Of a stretch of DNA of 64,000 bases, positions 21,907 to 32,640 are shown piece by piece (within the stretch, counting starts at the first letter, position 1; every line of letters starts with the position of its first letter). Position numbers and translations under genes: made by a program. Below the pieces are notes generated by a model. That model saw only the letters and a program-made list of their open reading frames with translations, did not search any database and had not been told where the DNA came from. The stretch is from Immersiella caudata (lineage: Eukaryota > Ascomycota > Sordariomycetes > Sordariales > Lasiosphaeriaceae), in assembly GCA_030512335.1 (NCBI GenBank), contig JAULSU010000001.1, positions 310,001 to 374,000 of the forward strand, given 5' to 3'.

Positions 21907-24851
21907 ATGCCTCAACCTCCCGCAGGAGCCCGTCCTCCGAACAAACGGCCAAACGATGCCGGCGAGAACACAACTGAAAGCTCGCCCAAGGTGAAGATGC
22001 CGCGCATCGAACGCGGCCCCGAGGACTTCTCCAATGTCGTCAAGAGCAAGCTGCAATCATACACACGAACAGGGCAGGCTTGCGACCGATGCAAGGTATG
22101 ACGCGCCCGTTGCGCGCCCTGTCGCCGAATGAGCGGCACGCACCGTTGCGCCACTCAGCTGCCCCCAGACTGTGCTAACGTCGGCATATTCCAGGTCCGC
22201 AAGATACGATGCGATGCGCTTGCCGAGGGTTGTTCCCACTGCACAAACCAAAACCTCGAGTGCTATGTGACGGACCGTGTCACTGGGCGCACCGAGCGCC
22301 GTGGCTACCTGCAACAGCTCGAGCGCGAGAAGAGCGCGATGCTCAACCACATCCGCGAGCTCGAGAAGCTTCTCCAAACCAACGGCGTGGAAGTCAGACC
22401 GTGGGAGTGGCCCAACTACAGCACTACGTACCCTCCCACTCCCTACGACAGTCTAGGCAACCTTGTCGACGCCCCGAGGGATCAATGGCAGCAGGTGGGA
22501 TCGGTATGGGTGAAGGGCGAAGTTGTTGCAGACAAGAAGCCGGCCTCATTTGGGATGACACGGTATTCCCTTCTGGAGTCGAGACCTACGGATAACTACC
22601 TGGGAATCGGGACGTCAGACAGCGCACCGCTCAGCTCCATCAAGGGGACAACACTGTCGATCCTTGGCACCACCATAGACATTACCTCTTTCGATGCTCC
22701 CGATATGGACGAGCCTCCTCCGGGCACCCCCATCGGGTCGCCCCTGTACAACAAATCGGTCATGGCCTTCTTACAGTCTGTTCTTAATATCAATCCTCAT
22801 CTCGACAACGTCGATCTGCCCTCTCGATCGGACGCCTTCACATACGCCGAATGGTACTTCCTCATGGTGTCCCCCTTCCTCCCGATCCTCCACAAGCCCT
22901 CTTTCCTCCAGCTGGTAAGGCTTCTGACTTGAGGTGCTCTGGCAACTGCTGACACTTCCTAGCTAACGCGCATCTACGATGACAAAACGTTCAAGGCCAC
23001 GACGGCCGAGCTGGTTATCGTCCACATGGTGTTCGCGACCATTTACTTTCAGTACGGCATCCGTAATCGGGAGGAACCCGAGAAGCACGCGCAGCTCAAC
23101 GACTTCTCAAACAAGCACTACCACTGGTGCTTGAGCAAGTTCTTCGACTTGGCTATCTCCCAGACCGTAACAGCGGTTCAGGCACTCGCCATGATCGTCT
23201 CCCACACGCGCAACTTCCCCAAGCCGGGATGCTCCTCAATAATAGCACACTTTTCCCTCATGAAAGCCATCGAGTTGAACTTTCATCGAGCGATAAAAAT
23301 GCCCGAGGGCCAGACGACGCTCGACTACGAGATCCGCAAGCGGTCCTGGTGGTCCATATTGGCAGTGATGGTCACGCTGAACGGTCGACTTGGCCGACCC
23401 ATGCCTATCACATTACAAGAGTTCGATGTTGATTTCCCGATCGCCATCCCCGACGAGTATCTGGGGGAGCAGGGCATCCTGGACCCGTCCAAGGTTGGGC
23501 ATTGCAACTACCACGTCGGGATCGTGGCGTACAGGTCCGTGCCGCTCTACATTGAGATGTACTCCAGCATTTATGCGGTGCGACGAGACCCGAAGAAATA
23601 TATCGAAGTGATCCGGGAGCTTGAAGCAGGGATGCGGAATCTGGTGGAGAGTCTTCCCGAGGAGCTGAAGCTCGAAAAATGCAAGCCGAACGATCAGATC
23701 TTCGCTCTCTACACCCAGGCTATCATTCTGGAGTACGCATTGTGTCTCAGGCATCCCTCGGCCTCTTTGACAGATGATGCGGCGTTTTGCGCCGAGAACA
23801 CGAGGGTGTGCGAGGAATCAGCAAAGAAGCTTCTGAAGGTGGTGGGAGCGCTGGTGAAGATGAAATCCCTAGACACGACCTGGTATCAACTGGCGGTCTA
23901 TATTGCTGCTGTCTTCTCCACGCTCGTCGCCCACTGGGAAAGACGGTTCAACTCTTCACCACAAGAGCTCGTCACGCTCCGGGAGGACATGTCTCTATGG
24001 CTCACCGTTATTGTCGAGATCGGGCGCCTCTTAGGTGAGTTGATGCAGCCAAAAAATGATGCCCCTGGTTATTAACATGTGCAGGTTCTGGAACCCGGCT
24101 CGCAAACGACGTAGGCAACATCATCGAGCGGACCATCAACTGGATCGAACACGACATGCACCGAAAGACCGGCTCTCCGCCTTCTCAGCCCCTCATAAAG
24201 CAGCAGTCAGCCTCACCCTTCCAGCAGCCGCAAGCGGCCAAGCTTGGGCAGGGTCATCAGTCGGCAGCAGCTCCATCTGACGCATCCCACGAGCCGCGCA
24301 ATGATGCCGGGCCCAACGGTGGCACCTACTACGACGCGACAACCGGGACCTCGACCTCGGCATATCCTCCAACAATCGGGTACCCGGACCAACCAGGCTC
24401 AGCAGCCGCTCAACCGAATGGAAACGGCGTCGGGGCGGCCTACAACTCTGCCGATGGTGGACAATATTTGTACGAGCAGGCCCCAGCTGTTTCTTCGGCC
24501 TCAGTCCCGAGCGTCAGCCCCGTCGACCAGCCGACACCGTCGCCAAATCCCCTCATTGCGTTTGCATCGCAGGCTACTCAGCATGTAGCAGGGCAGACAG
24601 GCGAGGAATGGCGACCACATGCCCAGCTATTGCCACACAACGCCGGCAACACGTGGCAAGAGTGGACGGCTGCCATTGCAGATAGCCAAGACCGGTACAG
24701 CGCCAACGCCCTATTGACATTGGGCTCATCCCAAGCAGGCGATCTCGGCGTCAACACACAGCATGTCAACCAGGGAGACGCTCTAGCAGCAGCAAATCCA
24801 CACGCAGGCCAGTGGCCATTACTGCTGTTCCACAATGGGCCTGCGACATGA
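21907..24851 (+). CDS. Zn2Cys6 (C6) fungal transcription factor
   Basis: Exons 21907-22095, 22195-22914, 22963-24034 and 24085-24851 give 915 residues; all three introns are GT-AG. The binuclear zinc cluster spans residues 59-86, C-x2-C-x6-C-x6-C-x2-C-x6-C (CDRCKVRKIRC...GCSHC...EC), split by intron 1. A short linker and a coiled coil (YLQQLEREKSAMLNHIRELEKLL) suggest dimer binding. The middle region is the fungal-specific TF domain: YAEWYFLMVSPFLPILHKPSF, then VHMVFATIYFQYGIR, then RKRSWWSILAVMVTLNGRLGRPMPI. The last 250 residues are Gln/Pro/Ser/Gly-rich, likely an activation region. It acts in the nucleus; target genes are not evident. An in-frame ATG 12 codons upstream (21871) is an alternative start. 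Confidence 0.94.
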
Positions 24852-26064
24852 AGGGACGCAGACGGCACTCCTGTTGCAGGATTCCCTTATTGTTACATAT
24901 TCCTCAAAGTATCTATAATCACATGTTGGGGACGTATGTTCAAGGGAGCGACGGAGTTGGGAGCCGGCGGAGAAAACAGTCGATTTCGCGCATCATTTTG
25001 CTTCCATTGTTTCATTTCACAGCCGGGCAAACACGGGATACCCAGTTGATACGTATATTATGTTGTTAGGTCCATAATCTGGTCATTGGGGCTCGGCAGG
25101 CGAGCCTGGGAACACTGGGCGTATTTATGGGCTAATGTTGGGACGCATGGGACGCCATGTCATCACTCTCGGGCGACAGCCTCGGACGATGGGTGGTTGG
25201 GAGGACGGGAGGTACCAGCAACTGCTATATCACACTGCGCATGTAGGATGCATATTAATACCCTCGAATCACCCCCCCTTTCCTGCATGGGCTCACCTGG
25301 AAGTTTGCATTTTGGAGGGCTGGTGGAATCCGTTGCAGTGTCTCGTGCAGTCACAAGAGCATCGAGCCATCAAGAAAAGGGGACCCAAGCAGACCGACCC
25401 ATCGCAACACGATTTAAACTTTCCCCTTCTACTCCCCAAATTCCCATCCCATCTAAAAGTCCAGCTTCAAGACCAATGTCCACACTAGGCAAACGCAGGG
25501 AACCCGTCGCGCAACGTCCAGAAGCCGCAACGGTGGGGTCACGTGGACTGTCAACGGGCCAATGGGCCAATGGGAGGCGACGCCGACGTCGTAAGATCTC
25601 GGTTACAGATAGTACCTTGCGCGGGGCAGAAGGTGCCAGAATCAGGCCACGGGTGTGTATTCGTGGGCTCATTTCTCGGCGTGCTCGGCAGGAGGGTGTC
25701 ATTAGGAATAAAGATTGGGGGTTGGTGATTGCGATGAGTGGTCTGAGTTTTCCGCAATTGGTGGGGTATATAGAAGGGGAGATTTCCCGCGAGTTGAGGG
25801 ATGGCGGTTTTATTGATGAGAAGCAGAAGCATCTTCGGCAACTGGATTGCATTGATTGCCAGTGGACTCAACCTAGAGGCGGGCCTTGAAGAGAGCCCAG
25901 CAACAACGAAACTCTGTCGAGGTTTTTTTTTTTTTTGAGGGTCTCGGGAAAGCTTGAAGACACGATGGAGTCCAGGACGAAGATGATGGATGGTGTAAGT
26001 CACGCCCTCTGAGTTTTACTAGCGCTTATCAACTTCGCCTCGTCCCTTCTATCTAACCTTCATC
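24852..26064. other. Intergenic; long overlapping chance frames; poly-T
   Basis: Frames of 267 residues (25086-25889, plus) and 150-160 residues (minus) overlap each other over the same bases, show no family resemblance and have biased composition. I do not call them. A 14-base T run lies at about 25923-25936. Confidence 0.45.
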
Positions 26065-26562
26065 ATGAACAAACACGCTCCCTTCAAGCTTTGTCCACTC
26101 CCCTTCGCCTCTCCTCTTTTCCCTTTTCCTCTCCGTCCCTCTCCCCACTCCGCTCCACAGCGCAACGCACATAACGCAACAACTAACAACTCCCAGTCCT
26201 CCACAACCATCACAACCCCAACCAGTATTAAGATTAACACAACCCCCGTCTCCCCTACAAACTCCAACCCACTCTCCCCAGACCGCCTCCTCCGCCTCTA
26301 CGGCCGCCTCCCCACCACTCCCCCCCGTCGCTTCGCCGCCCATCTCAAATCCGAACGCAAATACTTTGATTCTGGCGACTACGCCATAAGCAAAGCGGGA
26401 CGAGGCGATGGGGTTAATTTAGGCACTGTGGGGGTTTTGCATCCTACGCCGGAGATGATTCCACATCCGTTGGCGGCGCAGTCAGGGGTTGTGGGGAATG
26501 ATGGGGAGCAGATGGGAGGAAAGATGCAGAGGAGGAAGAGTAGCTTGGGGAGTTTGGTTTAG
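26065..26562 (+). CDS. Endosulfine/ARPP-19 (Igo1-like) family protein, divergent
   Basis: The 165-residue frame contains the endosulfine core LSPDRLLRLYGRLP...LKSERKYFDSGDYAISKAG followed by a V-x-H-P-x-P-E-x-I-PH block, in the family's order. The serine in FDSGDY is the site phosphorylated by Rim15/Greatwall-type kinases. The phosphorylated protein then inhibits PP2A-B55, linking nutrient signals to quiescence and mitotic entry (known for yeast Igo1/2 and animal ENSA). Odd features: the N-terminus of about 75 residues is Pro/Ser/Thr/Asn-rich instead of the short usual one, TTPPRRFAAH replaces the common KKDLLQNK-type segment, and the C-terminus is short. The start at 26065 is the first ATG in frame; an upstream exon is possible, so the N-terminus is uncertain. 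It may be a second, diverged copy beside a canonical one elsewhere in the genome. Confidence 0.8.
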   Translation: MNKHAPFKLCPLPFASPLFPFPLRPSPHSAPQRNAHNATTNNSQSSTTITTPTSIKINTTPVSPTNSNPLSPDRLLRLYGRLPTTPPRRFAAHLKSERKYFDSGDYAISKAGRGDGVNLGTVGVLHPTPEMIPHPLAAQSGVVGNDGEQMGGKMQRRKSSLGSLV

Positions 26563-27562
26563 GGGTTGATGGGGTGCTATGATGATTTTGATGGGTGACG
26601 TACTGGTGTAAGAGTAGGCGTCAAACAGGGGCTGGTCTCGAGTCTGACTTGTTATGTGTTGAACGGTGGAGTTATGGTGTTGGGATTGGGTATCGGCTGG
26701 TATTTTGAACATTACAGGAGATTGGAGTCTTCCAGTCCTAGGATAAGAACTCGAACTTGGTCAGGAGTGCGATGGTGTCTTTAGTTCCTACAGCTTGCAT
26801 GAATAGTCCGCGAGAGTGTGAAGTATTTTGCGTGTTGAATCAAAGGCCTTTCTGATATGGATGGTTGATATTCCCAAGTATTTGGTTAAATCACAATGCG
26901 TTTGTCCTCAATTTCGCGGCTGCTAGGAAGCTTTCTTTCTGACTCGTGGTCACAATAGTATTATGGATCGACGGAGATGCCGTCACGATCATCACCGGCA
27001 TATATCCTATGATGAAAATGATTTGACAGAGCAGAATGCGGAAAAGGACGCGCCCCTTGTTGTAATTCATCTCTCTTCGTCTTCCCTCTCAGCAGCTGTG
27101 CTCGTATCGATGAGCCATGACCTTCCCGCTCGACTGTTCAAGGAAAGTCTTTTCACCCCTGAATATGAGCCCGGGGATTCGATATCAGTACCGTGCCGGT
27201 CCAAGAGTAACTGGATCGTTGAGGTGCAGATTGCTGCATCTCGTCAAACTCGGCGTTACATACGATGCTCAATGTCCCGGGGAACTAATCTGATCGTCCG
27301 CCGCTCTCAACTTTGTGTTCAGCCAGGAGGGCTGGAGCCAAGTTCACCTGAACAGGGGTTGCCGAAGATGCAGGCGGCAGGAGCGGGACTTGGTGTTTGC
27401 TGACACGCAGCATTCAGTACTAAGGTACTTTCGCTTCCTCCATGTCTCAATGGCAACCGTCAAGTTTTTGGGCTGAACCGTGACGTGCTCGTTGGTCTAA
27501 GGGTACGGAAACTTCTGTTGCACGTTCAGAACACCAAATTGTGACACTATCTACCATCCAAA
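26563..27562. other. Intergenic; one unassigned open frame
   Basis: A 146-residue frame at 26963-27403 (plus, starting MDRRRCRHDHHRH) has no recognisable domain and no splice support. It is left uncalled. No other signal. Confidence 0.35.
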
Positions 27563-27673
27563 GGCGAGATGGCCGAGCGGTCTAAGGCGCTACGTTAAGG
27601 AGATCCTTAATAACATCATGGCATCATGATCCCGTAGTCCGAAAGGGCGTGGGTTCCAATCCCACTCTCGTCA
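27563..27673 (+). tRNA. tRNA-Leu (AAG) with 31-nt intron
   Basis: The acceptor stem GGCGAGA pairs with TCTCGTC (one G-U), discriminator A. The D arm is GCCGAGCGGTCTAAGGC and a class II variable arm is present. The anticodon stem CTACG/CGTAG encloses TT-AAG-G; the intron is 27601-27631. The intron carries TCCTTAA, an exact complement of TTAAGGA around the anticodon, the normal pre-tRNA pairing for splicing. The T loop reads TTCCAAT, with C instead of the near-invariant purine at position 57. The inverted copy at 41623-41733 has the standard TTCGAAT. Confidence 0.93.
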
Positions 27674-30663
27674 AAAGCTTCCTTCTTGACCCCTGACCCC
27701 TCCGGGGGAGTCGATGTTTTGACTTTTTGCATGGTGTTGTGTTGTGGAGAATACCCGCAGGGGAGTGTGGAACGTGAGGGAGGGATAAGGCAAACGTCAA
27801 CATATTTGGGGGTGGGATCAGGACCGGGTCTGCAATCCTTCAATCCACATGGGCCGCAAAATATCGTCGGCTTCATCCGAGGCACGTTCTGCTGTCGTGA
27901 GACCATCAATGGCTGACAAGACCCAGCGGTGTGAAAGCTCATTCCTTAGCTCCTGTTCTCCGCAAAAAAAACAAGCGAACGAACATGGGACGGCGTCCCC
28001 GACTAACACGGGTGACGGCGCTTACGCACGTTCTGGCGTCCCCACCGGAAAAAGGGTCCCCGGCATTTTGGATTTGGCAGTCCAGCACGTGCGCGCAACC
28101 AACACAAATGCCAACCCTACAGGCTGGTCTCGATTCGAATCCTCACTACCAACCACGGAGCGTCGTCAGTCGAGCTGAGTGCCCACATCCCGCGACAAGG
28201 CTTGACAAGGCTGCCTTCGGGAGCGCCTTGAGTGAGATCCCGGTCGTGTTTGCTAAGAGAAACCGTCCTGGCTCTCTGGAAGATGGACTAGAAGGGGAAA
28301 GGAACGGTCATGTGGATCTGAGATGAACCAAAAGAAATCCCCGCGTCACGCCAGCTGAGATGCTGCCACCGGCCGGGGTCCCAAAAGCGACGGCGTCCAC
28401 GGCTTGCGTTCCTTCGCGCAGATGGTGGAGGAGATCTGGGCATCTGGCATAAGTGGGTGCAAGAGGCAGCAGTGGGTGTTTCGGATGCGGGCAGAAAGTG
28501 GATTGCATCTTGCATTCTTCTTTTGTGCTTCCAGAAGAATGTGAAGGTGTCTCTCTGTTGCAGGGAGATCGCCGGTGCAGGTCTCGCCCTCGCCACTGGG
28601 ATGGTCTCCTGCTGTGCAACACTTGTTTCCCATGTTAGGTACTCGAAGGGAGACACTGCTCTGGGCTCGAGGACATGGAAGAGCTCGTGCCTCCGCAGCA
28701 AATGCCCTTGTCGTAATGTCCAGTCATCCTCTTTGTCCCACGGACTTGAGGCGACCACAACCCTCAGACGCGGGACTTCGATAGCTCAACCAGCCACCGA
28801 AGATCCCAAGGAGCCCGGCCATCCGTGGGCATCAGCTGGGCAAGCCAAAGACCTTTCTGGCCCGACAGGGGGCTGGAAAAGACGGCAACGCGCCAAGGTA
28901 TTGGGACTCGGATCTGCAGAACATAATGCGTTTAATATGCGCGACCACGGCCGCGGAACGAGTGGTGTTGCGGTTTGTGCTGCGAGGTGGGTGCTCTAGT
29001 GGATGGTGCAGCCTGGCGGGTGGCCGTGGCGGCGTGATAGGACACAGAAAGGGATGGGATTTACCCTACTGCGTAGGAGTTGTTTGATTTTTTGGGTCGC
29101 CACGGCTTGGGCAGTCTTGAGTTGGACAGTCGCACGAGGGTGGGGGTGAGTCGAGGTTACCTGACCGTCGGGAGAGCCTTGTCCACCACGTAGCAGTCTA
29201 ATTTGTCGGTTGGAGGGAGCTTGTTTCGGCCGTTGAAAAGACCTGCTGCAGCGATTTCTTGCGTCGATGAGACTGATTTTGCTTTTGCAGGGCTGACTGC
29301 GTCCAGATCTGATTCTGATTCCAGATCCGGAGCCCGCCTGGAACGTCCGCTGCAAGGAAGATTCCATCATCTCAACATCGACAAGGAGAAGCGGCCGCCT
29401 TCGCGACGAGAAAGACCTGAGGTGTTGGAGGATGCCGACGGGGGTCGGTGTGGTCGGGCCATCTGCAAACGGCTGAGACCTGCAGCGCATCCCGCAGAGG
29501 CGGCTGCTGGATCGGGGAATATCTCCACGCACGTGCGATGCCAGGGAGGCTTGGCATTACCTCGCCGACAGCTCTTGGCAAGAACGTGCCGGCGCGTTGG
29601 AGTTGCACCCTGGTCTTTTCGCTAGCGCTGTCCGATAAGCATTCCCCAGAGATAGCTTATTCGCACAGCACGTCGACCTCGCCAAAATTCGCAACTCTGA
29701 CGAGAAACTCCGCAAAAAGAGGCCGTCTCCTCAACGCCATGGTGTGCGCTCCTCGCGCAATCCACTTCTTTGCAGGGAAATAATAGATCCCGCCCGATGG
29801 ATGGAACATTCTCCCGAGAACACAAAAGGCTAGAGGAGACAATCTTCGGGACGGGACCCCGCTTACTCACGAGAACGACACATCCCCTCACTCAGCTCTC
29901 TGCGGGGCAATGGCAGTTTGATGGCGCTATGGGCGCACCCCTTCGAATCCCATCTGCAGCCAAGGCCAGGCCCTGGCAGAGCTCGTTGGGGAGCTGTTTC
30001 CCTTGTCGGGAAACCCGCGCTCGTTTCTATTGGTCCGCCCGGTAAACAAAGTACCTCTCGCCGTCGAAGTTCGCACCAAGAGACCCCCAAATGACGACAT
30101 TCGAGGCTGGTCACTCATCTTTGGGGGGATGGGTTGGTGGCGGCGACTGAGCACCCCGTTCCTCTGCGCCAAGAGCCTTTCCAGGGTCGACCCTGGCGGA
30201 GCCGCTGCAGGCCAAGAACCACTCCCGACGACCAGCTCCGATTGCGTGCTCACTTTGGCCTTTGTCGCCATCCCCCACCAGCTCCAGCTCACCCAGCCAG
30301 TCCCGGTCAAGTCGCCCGCGGAGCGAGAATCCAAGCTGCCAGGACGCGCCCAGGAATGCCCAGGACGCCTCTTCGACGGGGGAGGCACGCCTGGCCTGTC
30401 TTTGGACGAGGGCGGCAGTCTTGGGAGAACAAAGCTGAGCGAGGGTTTGCTGCCCAGGCAACTTGGCGGTTTCTGGGCATGGCCAGCGAGGTAGTTATAA
30501 GGGCGGACCAGCAGCCGGGCACTTTTTAATATCGTCAGACAGCCTCTCTGTGCGGAAAGCTTCTTTGCAGCTCCAGGAGAAGACTCAACTGTCCTCATTT
30601 GAGCTCCGCACACACGGCATCTCCATCCTGCGCAGTACCGTGTGAGAACACATTGCCGCCAAC
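27674..30663. other. Intergenic region, about 3 kb, no supported gene
   Basis: GC-rich sequence with several long overlapping frames (for example 29927-30703 minus and 28457-28999 plus) that look like chance. The last part is the promoter of the MFS gene: a GTTATAAGG element at about 30494 lies 170 bp before its ATG. Confidence 0.45.
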
Positions 30664-32402
30664 ATGGGTTTCCTCTCGAAGCTCGACGTCCCCGACGACT
30701 CAAACAGGTTCACCCCGCTCTCGGAAGATGAGCAGGCCCTGGCCCTGGAGAAGGATTGGACGCCCGAGGAAGAGCTCAAGGCAAAGCGCAAGTAAGTTGC
30801 ACCTATCGGCAGTCTTGGCGACCCGCCTTTCCCCCCTCCACAACGCTCCGCGGGGCATCTCCGGCTAACACGGCATGTTACTTCCAGGCTTGATCGTATC
30901 ATTATGCCCCTGCTCACCATGGGCTTCTTCTGCCTCCAACTCGATCGCGGCAACATCTCGAATGCCATCACCGACAAGTTTATGGAAGAGGTCGGCGTCA
31001 CTCAGAATGAGTTCAACGTCGGCCAACAGATGCTCTCGCTGGGCATCGTGCTCTTCGAGATCCCCTCCAACATGATCCTCTACCGCGTCGGCCCTGGCAA
31101 GTGGCTCACCCTCCAGCTCTTCCTCTTCGGCACCGTCTCGACCTTCCAGGCTTTCCAGAACAACTACGGATCCTTCATCGCCACTCGCTTCCTGCTCGGT
31201 ATCACAGAGTCCGGCTTCATTCCCGGCGGTCTGTGGACCCTCTCGACCTGGTACACTCGTCGTGAGTCGGCCAAGCGTATCATGTTCTTCTACTTCGGCA
31301 ACCAGTTCGGCCAGGCCTCGTCCAAACTCCTCGCCTACGGTATCTTGCACATGCGCGGCGTCGGCGGCAAGTCGGGTTGGTTCTGGCTCTTCGCTCTCAT
31401 GGGTGGCTTCACCATCGTCTGCGGCTTCATCCTCGGTTTCTGCCTACCCGACAGCTTCAAGAACCCTTGCTCAACCTTCCTGCCCGGCATCTCGTGGTTT
31501 ACCGAGCGCGAGCTGCACATTCTGCGCACCCGTGTGCTGATGGATGACCCCATGAAGGGCAAGAAGAAGAAGAAGATCAATATTGGTGCCTTCAAGAAGG
31601 CCTTCAGCAACTGGAGGCTGTGGGTGCACACCTTCATCTCGCTCTGCAACAACGGCCCTCAGAGAGCTTTCGACACCTATGCCCCCAGCATTGTCACCAG
31701 CTTCGGTTTCGGCCCGCTCAACTCTAACGCCTTGGCTGCCGTTGGTTTGTTCCTTCAGATTCCCACCTCTTGGCTTTTCAGCTGGTTCTCTGATCACTAG
31801 TGAGTCTCCGCTCCATCTCCAACCTGTCGAAGAGAAGTTGCTAATAGAGCGTAGTAACCGCCGTGGTGAGGCTGTCCTGGCTGGTTTGACTTGCCACTTG
31901 ATCGGTTATATCTTCAACCGCTCCTTCACCGAGCTCACTCACCTCCGCGGCGTTCGATACTTCGGCGTCGTCTGGACTCAAACATTCGGCACTTTCTCCC
32001 ACCCGCTCAACATCGCCTGGATGTCACTCACTTGCCCCGACTCCGAGGTTCGCGCCTTGGCCATGGCTATGTAAGCATACCGTCCTCTCAATCTACCAAT
32101 TCGTACTAACACTACATAGGATAATCATGGGCGCCAACATCGCTGGTATTTATGGCGCGCAGATCTTCCGATCTGAAGATCGCCCGCTCTACAAGCGTGG
32201 CTTTGCCATCAACCTCGCTGTCATCTCCACCGCTATTACCCTTGTCCTCGTCCGCTACGTCGATGACATCATTCGCCGGAGGAAGGTCAGGGGCCAGCTT
32301 GCAGAAGTCGTACCAGAGTCGGGCAGTGATGAGGCAAACGAGAAGGGTCTTAAGGAGAAGGGCCAATACCCCGATGAGAAGCAGCAGCCCATTGCTGTAT
32401 AG
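30664..32402 (+). CDS. MFS transporter, allantoate permease (Dal5/ACS) family
   Basis: Exons 30664-30791, 30888-31799, 31855-32070 and 32120-32402 give 512 residues; all introns are GT-AG. A hydrophilic N-terminus of about 42 residues leads to LDRIIMPLLTMGFFCLQLDRGNISNA, the classical first helix of the anion:cation symporter family. NVGQQMLSLGIVLFEIPSNMILYRVGPGKWL and ITESGFIPGGLWTLSTWY then make up the first six helices. A Lys-rich central loop (KGKKKKKINIGAFKKAF) separates these from six more. The last blocks NIAWMSLTCPDSEVRALAMAMIIMGANIAGIYGAQIFRSEDRPLYKRGF are typical of the family. It is a plasma-membrane proton symporter for small organic anions such as allantoate, nicotinate, pantothenate or dipeptides; the substrate is undetermined. 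Confidence 0.95.
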
Positions 32403-32640
32403 GGGATAGGAAATCGATGGGGGATTGAGACATTTGGATAGGTTTTTTAGATCAAATACCACCGTCTGTTCAGCGCTGCAATCAGGTCAACTGCCAGGGA
32501 AGATGTGTGCATAATGCAGAGCTGTAGTGTTAGCTTGTGACCTTGGTATCTGCACTGGGCCCTGTCCTCTAGGCATTCACGACTGGTATCATGACCTCTC
32601 GTTCAACCAGCTGCAGCATGAAGACACCAACTCGTAGTCC

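Noticed and set aside
25086..25889. 267-residue plus-strand frame overlapping 150-160-residue minus-strand frames
   Set aside because: No motifs, mutually exclusive strands and Arg/Ser-biased composition; most likely chance in a GC-rich gap.
28125..28165. GATTCGAATCC T-loop-like sequence
   Set aside because: No matching acceptor, D or anticodon arms nearby.
29927..30703. 258-residue minus-strand frame in the MFS promoter
   Set aside because: It overlaps the MFS start codon and the plausible TATA region, and has no recognisable domain.
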